A stretch of DNA of 5,714 bases from NCBI GenBank assembly GCA_003523465.1, contig DQAA01000187.1, positions 764-6,477 of the forward strand, in the 5' to 3' direction. Below, piece after piece: positions 1 through 5,714 of the stretch (position 1 is the first letter of the stretch; the number at the start of each line of letters is the position of its first letter). Under the pieces are notes generated by a model that was not told where the DNA came from, made no database searches, and saw only the letters and a program-made list of their open reading frames with translations. A program made the position numbers and the translations under genes. Source of the DNA: Pseudomonas sp. (GTDB lineage Bacteria > Pseudomonadota > Gammaproteobacteria > Pseudomonadales > Pseudomonadaceae).

Positions 1-873
1 GAGCCGATGGACGTCGACGGGCAGCCGATCGCCGTGTCCGATGCCGAACTGAACAGCATCCAGCTGGTCGATGCCGTGACCCGGGAGCCCCTGGCCCAGG
101 TGGATGACGAGGGTGTGCCGGAAGGCCAGAAGATCTGGGCCAGCAACGTGGCGCGCAACAGCTTCGAGCTGCACCCCGGCAGCCGTGCGAGCGAGCCGCC
201 CGATGTGCGCCTGCCCCGCGTCAGGCACCTGTACGTGCAAACCCGCGCCGACACCAGCCTGAAGATCGCCGCCTCGCTGGTGCGCGATGACCTGGTGACC
301 TTCTACTCGGTGGAAGACAACGACTCCGGCGACCAGACCATCGAGCCCAAGCCGATCAAGCCGCCGACCTTTTCCGATGACAACTACAGCTTCGAGACGA
401 CCCGGGTCAGCGGCGGTCCCGACGATGACTACGACATGGAAACGGTGGACTTCTACATCCTCAAGCTCACTCATAACGGCGAGCTCCTGCGCTTTCGCGA
501 AATCGCCTTCGAGCAGCGCAGCGGCACGGTGCAGTGGGAGAGCCGGCAGTACCAGGAGGACGTGGCGAGCTTCACCGGCTATGCCCTGCATGGCGATACC
601 GAGCTGCGTTTCGATTCGGCGCTGCATGACTACCTCGTCGCCGCTAACGTCGAGATCGACCCTGAAATCATGCCTGGCCAGGGCTGCCCGGAGGGCACCT
701 TGCTGGTCAGCCTGCATCGCATCCAGTACTGGTCGTTCGACCTGATGTGCGAGCAGACCTATGCCCAGCCGGTGATCGTGAAAGTGCTGGACGAGTACGG
801 CAACCATCACCGCCTGAGCATTCACTTCGCCTCGCCGATGGACCGCCACAAGCTGGTGGTGCAGGCGCTGTAG
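1..873 (+). CDS. Unrecognised protein, 3' part (gene upstream of rhs)
   Basis: The frame is open from base 1 and ends at a TAG at 871-873, giving 290 visible residues. A Met codon lies at base 7, but no ribosome binding site can be seen before it and the frame continues to the window edge. I therefore treat the gene as 5'-truncated and the true start as unknown. The visible part is acidic and soluble-looking, with no membrane segment. It has alternating hydrophobic and charged stretches that suggest beta structure, and an Asp-rich loop around residues 137-142 counted from base 1. It ends in a short basic/hydrophobic tail. I do not recognise the family. Its stop lies 50 bp before the RHS start with no terminator between them, so the two are probably one transcription unit and may be functional partners. 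That link rests on position only. Coding status is well supported by length, codon bias and the close fit to the next gene. Confidence 0.8.
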   Translation, partial: EPMDVDGQPIAVSDAELNSIQLVDAVTREPLAQVDDEGVPEGQKIWASNVARNSFELHPGSRASEPPDVRLPRVRHLYVQTRADTSLKIAASLVRDDLVTFYSVEDNDSGDQTIEPKPIKPPTFSDDNYSFETTRVSGGPDDDYDMETVDFYILKLTHNGELLRFREIAFEQRSGTVQWESRQYQEDVASFTGYALHGDTELRFDSALHDYLVAANVEIDPEIMPGQGCPEGTLLVSLHRIQYWSFDLMCEQTYAQPVIVKVLDEYGNHHRLSIHFASPMDRHKLVVQAL

Positions 874-910
874 TTCACCCCGTTCCGGCACCGCCATCCC
901 CGGTCTCCTG

Positions 911-915
911 TGGAG
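911..915 (+). promoter_or_regulatory. Ribosome binding site that fixes the rhs start
   Basis: TGGAG lies 8 bases before the ATG at 924. The rhs frame stays open upstream to an ATG at 747, but that start would overlap the preceding gene by 127 bp and would add 59 Pro/Arg/Ala-rich residues unlike an RHS N-terminus. The Shine-Dalgarno match and the protein sequence both favour 924. Confidence 0.7.
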
Positions 916-923
916 CTCATGCA

Positions 924-3900
924 ATGACGACGTCCTCCAGCATTCACTCCAACGCCTTCAACTTCCTCAGCTTCGTCACCACCGGGGTCGATCCGCGCAC
1001 CGGCCAGTACACCTGCGGCCTGACCCTTCCGGATATCGAGGGCAATGACCTGGAGGGCCCGAAAGTGCCCCTGCGCCTGGGCTACAACCCGCTCAACGCC
1101 TTCGATTCCGGCTTCGGCAAGGGCTGGAGCCTGCAACTGACCCAGTACGACACCGACTCCAACATGGTGACCCTGGCCTCAGGGGAGACCTTCAAGGTCA
1201 CCAGCGACAGCAGCATCGACGACCAGTTGCTGATGCGCGAGAAGAAACTGGACTCCTTCCGCCTTCATAAACTGGCCGAAGACCGCTTCCGGGTGGTGCA
1301 CAAGTCCGGCCTGGTGGAGGAACTGAGCAAGATCGGCAATCACCCCATTGCCCTGCCGGCGTCGATGCACAACCCCCAGGGCCACCATGTCCTCCTGACC
1401 TACGTGCTCTTCGGTGGCGCACGCCTGCTCAAGAGCATCGCCAATGCCGATGGCAGCCTGTTGCTGGACATCACTCGCCAGTCGGCCAGCGTGCAGGTCA
1501 GGCTGCACCCCGGCACGCAATGGGAAAGCCTGTTCAGCCTGGTTCTGCAGGGCAGCGAAAACCGCGTGCAGCGCATCGAACTGCCGACCGGCAACCTGGC
1601 CGGCTGGCGCTTCGGCTACGAGGTTCAGGAAGGCCTGTTGTGCATCAACCGGATCGAAGGCCCGCTGGGCGGACACCAGGAGGTGGTCTACGACAGCCAG
1701 CCCCATCTGTTTCCCGGCGACGACAACCGCCGCCTGCCGCGGGTGGCCCGGCACCGGCACTTTCCCGGCCCCGATCAACTGCCGATAGAGACCCGCTACC
1801 AGTACAGCAGCAACAACTTCCTGGGGCGCAATGCGCCGAACCTGACCTGGGAGGACAACGGCGAGGACAACCTCTACAAGGTGCTCTCCGACTACCGCTA
1901 TGAGTCCACCGAGCAGCTCTGGGACGTCGTCGGCAACAGCGCCAAGCGCAGCATCCGGCGCGTCTTCAACCGCTTCCACCTGACCGTCGAGGAGTCCACC
2001 GAGCAGGGCGACTGCCGGCAGCGGGTGGAAACCGAATACCACATCGTCGAAGGCGCGACCTTCGAGCAGCAGCCCCCGCAGTGCCAGCTTCCCAGGACCG
2101 TGACCAACGCCTGGTACCGCCAGAGCGAGTCGGGGCGCGAGCGCAAGGACGTGGTGCAGCACGGGTACGACGTATACGGCAACCAGACCCTGCTGGTGCA
2201 GGCCAACGGCATCAGCGAGGCCAGCGAATACTACGAAGCCGAGGGTGAGGAGGGCTGCCCGGCCGACCCTCATGGCTTCACCCGGCATCTGAAAAGCAAG
2301 ACCGTGACCCCGGCCGACGCCGATTTCGGTGATGCGCCGGTCCTGCGTCACGACTACCGCTATATCCTCCTGCCGCCACTTACCGGTGCCAGCCAGCACT
2401 GGATCGCCCGCGAGGAGGAGACCCTGACGCAGCTCGGCGACGAGGGCGACGAGGACGATGTGCCGTTGCAGAGCACCTTCCAGGTGTACGTCGACCAGCC
2501 GGACGACGGATTCCAGCATGGCCGCCTGGCCAGGACCGAAGTGCAGCTCAACGGCAAGGTCACCTATACCGCGTTCACCTACGACAAGGTCCAGGCCCGC
2601 CATGCCGGGGAGACGGTCCTGCGCACCACCGAGGTGCTCGGTACGGACTTCGACCAGGCCAGGAAAACCGTCATCCGCGAGCGCTCGCTGCTCAATGGCA
2701 AGCCCTTGCTGGAACTGGACGACAACGACGTGGAAATCGCCTACCGCTACGACAAGCTGGGCCGGGTGGTCGAGGAAATCGTGGCACCCGGCAGCGATTT
2801 CGAGGCGATTCGCAGCTACGACTACGTGCTGGTCGCGGTGCTCGGCAACCAACCCAGCCAGACGGCCATCGACGTCAAGCAGGTGGCCACCCGCAGCGTT
2901 CTCGACGCCCTGCAGCAGGTGGTTTTCGAAGAGCGCCAGGACGTCGATGCCGACCCGGTGCTCAAGCCATTCCGGCCGACCCGTCGGGCGCGCTACGACG
3001 CCTTCGGGCAATTGAGCGAAAGCGACGAGATCGACTGGTTCGGCGAGGAAGAACGGGTGCTGACCAGCTCCTATACCTACGACGACTGGGGCGAGCAGGA
3101 CAGCGTCACCGGGCCCGACGGGGTCACCGAGTACCGTCTCAACGATCCGGTGGGCCTCGAGGTGCAGACGTGGCGGACCGGCCTGGGCCGCACCGTCACC
3201 CGCAACAATCGCTTCGACAAGCCGGATAGCATCGAGCGCATCGATCTGGCCGGGCAGCAGGTCAGCCTCTACGAGTATTTCTACGACGGCCTGGGACGGA
3301 CCCATCACGAGTACGACGAACTCCAGCATTTCCGCTTCTATCAATACGACGCCTTCGACCGCATGGTCCTCAGCGGGCTGCCCGACAACTCCCTGGTCGA
3401 GCGCCGCTACGCCGAGCACAGCCGCGAGGACCTGCCGGTGTGGATCGCCGTCTCCAACGATGACGAAGAGCTGTTCGACGTGGTGCTTGGGGAGCAGGCG
3501 TTCGACGGTCTGGAACGCTTGTCGCGGAGCGTCACGGGCGGTCGCGAGCGGGTCTTCCACTTCGATGACGGCGAGCCCCGGCCGTCCAGCGTCACCACCT
3601 CGAGCGGGCAGGTGATCGAGTACGACTACAACCTGCACGTGGGCGAAGAACCGGTGCAGCGTCGACTGCCGGACGCCACCGCCGACTACCATTACGACCC
3701 GCACAATGCACGGCTGACCTACAGCAAGGAAAACGGCCAGAGCCTGACCTGCACCTACTTCAGCAGCGGCGAACTGCATAGCGAAACACGCGACGATGGC
3801 GAGCGGTCCTGGACCATGGGCTACGAGTACAGCCTGCGTGGCCGCCTGCTGGGCTACAACGATGCGTTCGGCCAGGAGCAACGCTACGGCTACGACGACG

Positions 3901-4730
3901 GCGGCCGCCTGGAGTCGATCCAGCTGGGGGCGACGTCCACGACCCTGCGCTATAACGCCAGCGGCCAGGTGACCCGCATCCTCACCGAGGACGAGGATGA
4001 AGGCCACAGTGTGCAGATCGACCTGGAGCACGATGATTTCGACAGGGAGATCCTGCGCACCTTCACCTTCGAAGACGGCAGCGTGCAGACCCTGGAGCAG
4101 GTCTGGAATGCCCGGGACATGCTGGAGCGGCGCCTGCTCAGCCACGGTGTCACAGAGCTGCGCGACGAGCAGTACGTCTACGATGCCCGCGGGCGCCTGA
4201 CCGAGTACTACTGCGGCGGCAGCGAGCCGCCGCTGGACCCCTACGGCAAGATGATCGCGGAGCAGCATTTCACCTTCGATGCCCTGGACAACCTGCTCGA
4301 GGTCATCACCCGTTTCCCCGATGGCGGGGAGAACGTCGCCAGCCATGAATATGGCTACGAAGACCCGACGCAGTTGTCAGCGGTGCGCAACAGTCATGCC
4401 GACTATCCGGCGCTGATCACCCTGGTCTATGACGACGACGGCAATCTGCTGAACGACGACCAGGGGCGCACCCTGGCCTACGATGCGCTGGGCCGGCTGG
4501 TCAGCGTCAGCGAGGACGGCCAGGCACCGCTGGAGTATCGCTACGACGCCCAGGACATCCTCAGCGGCAGCCAGGGCGAGGAGGGCGCCGAACAGCGCTT
4601 CTATCGCGCCGGCGAGCTGGTCAACCAGTTGCAGGGGGGCGTGCAGCGCACCTTCGTGCGGGCGGACGGGCATGTCCTGGCGGAGCGCGTTGTCACCGTG
4701 CCTGGCCCCGAAAAAAGTGCCTCCAACTGA
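924..4730 (+). CDS. RHS/YD-repeat protein lacking the C-terminal core and toxin tip
   Basis: This 1268-aa protein belongs to the RHS/YD-repeat family, whose repeats fold into a large beta-sheet cage that encloses a C-terminal toxin; some members act in contact-dependent killing or insecticidal Tc complexes. No signal peptide or membrane helix is visible. Residues 1 to about 75 form an N-terminal beta-rich domain with a GFGKGWS motif near residue 63. Degenerate YD repeats follow: YDVYGN near 415, YDKLGR near 609, then many more (YDAFGQ, YDDWGE, YDGLGR, YDAFDR, YDDGGR, YDARGR, YDDDGN) to YDALGR at 1186 and YRYDAQD shortly after. An acidic stretch (GDEGDEDD) lies near 504-512. Only about 80 residues follow the last YDALGR, ending in PGPEKSASN. 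The usual RHS-associated core with its DPxG signature and the variable toxin are absent, so the protein is short for this family and looks like an empty shell. Either the tip was lost or it is supplied elsewhere. The family call is firm; the activity is unknown. Confidence 0.93.
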   Translation: MTTSSSIHSNAFNFLSFVTTGVDPRTGQYTCGLTLPDIEGNDLEGPKVPLRLGYNPLNAFDSGFGKGWSLQLTQYDTDSNMVTLASGETFKVTSDSSIDDQLLMREKKLDSFRLHKLAEDRFRVVHKSGLVEELSKIGNHPIALPASMHNPQGHHVLLTYVLFGGARLLKSIANADGSLLLDITRQSASVQVRLHPGTQWESLFSLVLQGSENRVQRIELPTGNLAGWRFGYEVQEGLLCINRIEGPLGGHQEVVYDSQPHLFPGDDNRRLPRVARHRHFPGPDQLPIETRYQYSSNNFLGRNAPNLTWEDNGEDNLYKVLSDYRYESTEQLWDVVGNSAKRSIRRVFNRFHLTVEESTEQGDCRQRVETEYHIVEGATFEQQPPQCQLPRTVTNAWYRQSESGRERKDVVQHGYDVYGNQTLLVQANGISEASEYYEAEGEEGCPADPHGFTRHLKSKTVTPADADFGDAPVLRHDYRYILLPPLTGASQHWIAREEETLTQLGDEGDEDDVPLQSTFQVYVDQPDDGFQHGRLARTEVQLNGKVTYTAFTYDKVQARHAGETVLRTTEVLGTDFDQARKTVIRERSLLNGKPLLELDDNDVEIAYRYDKLGRVVEEIVAPGSDFEAIRSYDYVLVAVLGNQPSQTAIDVKQVATRSVLDALQQVVFEERQDVDADPVLKPFRPTRRARYDAFGQLSESDEIDWFGEEERVLTSSYTYDDWGEQDSVTGPDGVTEYRLNDPVGLEVQTWRTGLGRTVTRNNRFDKPDSIERIDLAGQQVSLYEYFYDGLGRTHHEYDELQHFRFYQYDAFDRMVLSGLPDNSLVERRYAEHSREDLPVWIAVSNDDEELFDVVLGEQAFDGLERLSRSVTGGRERVFHFDDGEPRPSSVTTSSGQVIEYDYNLHVGEEPVQRRLPDATADYHYDPHNARLTYSKENGQSLTCTYFSSGELHSETRDDGERSWTMGYEYSLRGRLLGYNDAFGQEQRYGYDDGGRLESIQLGATSTTLRYNASGQVTRILTEDEDEGHSVQIDLEHDDFDREILRTFTFEDGSVQTLEQVWNARDMLERRLLSHGVTELRDEQYVYDARGRLTEYYCGGSEPPLDPYGKMIAEQHFTFDALDNLLEVITRFPDGGENVASHEYGYEDPTQLSAVRNSHADYPALITLVYDDDGNLLNDDQGRTLAYDALGRLVSVSEDGQAPLEYRYDAQDILSGSQGEEGAEQRFYRAGELVNQLQGGVQRTFVRADGHVLAERVVTVPGPEKSASN

Positions 4731-4745
4731 TATTTTTGTCAGTTG
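4724..4745 (+). repeat. Perfect inverted repeat across the rhs stop codon
   Basis: CAACTGA at 4724-4730 is the exact reverse complement of TCAGTTG at 4739-4745. With a U-G and an A-U pair inside, the RNA could form a 9-bp stem around a UUUU loop. The left arm contains the last sense codon and TGA stop of rhs. The T run lies in the loop and not after the stem, so this is not a standard intrinsic terminator for the + strand. On the - strand the stem is followed, after 7 bases, by six T residues (complement of the A run at 4711-4716), which is a poor terminator at best. It could be a protein binding site, an mRNA 3'-end structure, or a recombination scar at the point where the rhs gene ends. Confidence 0.6.
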
Positions 4746-4807
4746 TTGCATTGCTGGCCGCTTGCTAGCGTGAGCTCTAACAGCGGTTTTGTTTCGGGAG
4801 ACGCATC

Positions 4808-5155
4808 ATGACTGGACGAAATGGAGTACAAGCCTGCTCGGCGGACCTGCGACAAGTGCTGGATGAGGTCAATCTCAACTACGGACTGGATTTCGCCGAG
4901 TTCCAGGTGCTGCATGATGCCGCCGATGCCCGTCTCGATGCACTGCTGCGGCGCTATGGCAACCGCCGCGAATCGCAGCAGTTGCAGCAATTCCAGATCG
5001 CCTGCGAGCAGATGGCGAAAATGCTCCAGGTGTCCTGCCTGGCCATGCAACGGGCACAACTGAATGAACAGGAGCGCTATCTGGTGCGCGAGGCCTACGA
5101 GTACCAGGTGGCCTATATCCAGGCCTGCCTGCACCGCTCGTTCGAGGGCTTCTGA
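4808..5155 (+). CDS. Small uncharacterised helical protein (115 aa)
   Basis: The ATG at 4808 is preceded by GGGAG at 4796-4800, 7 bases upstream, which is a strong ribosome binding site; the stop is the TGA at 5153-5155. The protein is rich in Gln, Glu, Leu, Ala and Arg and looks almost entirely alpha-helical, with amphipathic patterns around residues 12-25, 28-50, 53-82 and 85-110. It has four Cys (10, 66, 77, 107) without a clear metal-binding spacing. There is no signal peptide or membrane segment, so it is probably cytosolic. I do not recognise the family. It lies 77 bp after the rhs stop, where a toxin immunity gene would normally sit, but there is no toxin domain in view for it to neutralise. 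Alternatives are a remnant immunity protein, a small regulatory or adaptor protein, or an unrelated core gene. Coding status is well supported; function is unknown. Confidence 0.8.
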   Translation: MTGRNGVQACSADLRQVLDEVNLNYGLDFAEFQVLHDAADARLDALLRRYGNRRESQQLQQFQIACEQMAKMLQVSCLAMQRAQLNEQERYLVREAYEYQVAYIQACLHRSFEGF

Positions 5156-5166
5156 GCCCATGACCC

Positions 5167-5202
5167 TGACCGGAGTGCCATCCCCGATGGCTGTTCCGGT
5201 CA
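5167..5202 (+). other. Long interrupted stem-loop in the gap before the hydrolase
   Basis: TGACCGGA (5167-5174) pairs perfectly with TCCGGTCA (5195-5202). Inside it GCCATC (5177-5182) pairs perfectly with GATGGC (5186-5191) around a CCC loop, with a small internal loop (GT opposite TGT) between the two stems. That gives 14 Watson-Crick pairs in 36 bases. It begins 11 bases after the stop of the 115-aa gene, a typical terminator position, but no T run follows; the next T run is at 5241-5246, about 38 bases on. It may limit read-through or protect the 3' end of the upstream mRNA. I cannot call it a confident intrinsic terminator. Confidence 0.55.
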
Positions 5203-5265
5203 TTGCCCCATTGCCGGCGGTTGCGGACAATCACTGTCAGTTTTTTCCGCAGCAGGCCGTCCGAT

Positions 5266-5714
5266 ATGTCGCAGCAGATCTTCTTCGCCCACGCCAACGG
5301 CTTCCCCTCGGCCACCTACGGCAAGCTGTTCGCCGGCCTGGCGCCTGACTATCAGGTCCACCATCTGCCCCAGCACGCCCACGATCCGCGTTTTCCGGTG
5401 GGCGACAACTGGCTGCTGCTGGTGGACGAGTTGATCCATCACCTGGAACAGCAGGCCGAACCGGTGTGGGGCGTTGGCCATTCCCTCGGCGGGGTCCTTC
5501 ACCTGCACGCCGCCCTGCGTTGCCCGCAGTTGTATCGAGGAGTGGTGATGCTCGACTCGCCGGTGCTGACCCTCGCCGACCAGTGGCTGATCCGCCTGGC
5601 CAAGCGCTGGGGCTTCATCGACCGCATCACCCCGGCAGGGCGCACCGAGGGCCGTCGCGAGGCATTCGATGACCTTGACCAGGCCCGCGCCTATTTTTCC
5701 GGCAAATCGCTGTT
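5266..5714 (+). CDS. Alpha/beta hydrolase, N-terminal part (cut by window end)
   Basis: The frame opens at the ATG at 5266 and runs off the window end after 149 complete codons plus two bases. The product is an alpha/beta-hydrolase-fold enzyme, probably an esterase or lipase-like hydrolase acting in the cytosol, as no signal peptide is visible. The first strand is followed by HANG at residues 9-12, the usual position of the oxyanion-hole loop. The nucleophile elbow GHSLGG is at 71-76, with Ser73 the expected catalytic nucleophile, followed by the LDSP strand end near 97-100. The catalytic Asp and His would be expected beyond the window. The start is chosen because the N-terminus fits the first strand of the fold. 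Its ribosome binding site is weak (AGCAGG at 5251-5256). The substrate cannot be told. It is separated from the 115-aa gene by 110 bp with a stem-loop, so it is probably a separate unit and part of the ordinary chromosome. Confidence 0.9.
   Translation, partial: MSQQIFFAHANGFPSATYGKLFAGLAPDYQVHHLPQHAHDPRFPVGDNWLLLVDELIHHLEQQAEPVWGVGHSLGGVLHLHAALRCPQLYRGVVMLDSPVLTLADQWLIRLAKRWGFIDRITPAGRTEGRREAFDDLDQARAYFSGKSL

Noticed and set aside
747..923. Extension of the rhs frame to an upstream ATG at 747.
   Set aside because: It would overlap the upstream gene by 127 bp, the added residues are low-complexity and unlike RHS N-termini, and a good ribosome binding site precedes the ATG at 924.
1179..4346. 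A 1055-codon open frame on the - strand, antisense to rhs.
   Set aside because: It lies wholly within the rhs gene. Its translation is Val/Leu/Ala/Gly/His-rich with no domain pattern, as expected for the mirror of a GC-rich gene with strong third-position bias. The + strand frame has clear YD repeats.
4743..4781. Possible sigma-70 or sigma-54 promoter before the 115-aa gene.
   Set aside because: The best -35/-10 pair (TTGCTG at 4751 and TCTAAC at 4776) has 19-base spacing and weak matches. The TGGC...TTGC pair at 4755-4765 is too close together for a sigma-54 site. A promoter may exist here but the sequence does not settle it.
4796..4825. Three GGA motifs around the start of the 115-aa gene, as in RsmA-regulated leaders.
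   Set aside because: One is simply the Shine-Dalgarno sequence and the others are inside the coding region, with no hairpin presenting them. The pattern is common by chance in GC-rich DNA.
5223..5250. Possible intrinsic terminator with the T6 run at 5241-5246.
   Set aside because: The only stem directly before the T run is 4 bp (GACA/TGTC at 5226-5238), too weak, and the run is only 20 bases before the hydrolase start.
1..5714. CRISPR arrays, tRNA or rRNA genes, insertion sequences.
   Set aside because: No regularly spaced direct repeats, no cloverleaf or rRNA-like sequence, and no transposase or terminal repeats were seen. The repeated YD codons within rhs are degenerate protein repeats, not DNA repeats.

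Overview
The window looks like a piece of a GC-rich Gammaproteobacterium, most likely a Pseudomonas. I infer this from strong G/C third-position codon use, the style of the RHS protein, which resembles the Pseudomonas 'RHS repeat / insecticidal toxin-like' family, and the alpha/beta hydrolase at the right end. No database search was possible, so the genus is an inference.

Layout, all genes on the + strand. (1) 1-873: the 3' end of a gene whose reading frame is already open at base 1, product not recognised. (2) 924-4730: a large RHS/YD-repeat protein of 1268 aa. It starts 50 bp after gene 1 with a good ribosome binding site, so the two are probably cotranscribed. (3) 4731-4807: a short AT-richer gap opened by a perfect 7-bp inverted repeat that overlaps the rhs stop codon. 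(4) 4808-5155: a small, probably helical, cytosolic protein of 115 aa, unrecognised. (5) 5156-5265: a gap with a long interrupted stem-loop. (6) 5266 to the window end: the start of an alpha/beta hydrolase with a GHSLGG nucleophile elbow, cut off by the window edge.

The notable point is the RHS protein. It carries the N-terminal domain and a long series of YD repeats that would form the hollow shell. It stops where members of this family normally continue into the conserved RHS-associated core (with its DPxG-type self-cleavage signature) and then a variable C-terminal toxin. It therefore appears to be a shell without a tip. No toxin, obvious immunity gene, VgrG, PAAR or Tc A-component is visible. 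It may be a decayed locus that has lost its tip by recombination, or a system whose tips are encoded elsewhere. The stem-loop at the 3' end is a candidate scar or junction. The hydrolase probably marks a return to ordinary chromosomal genes.
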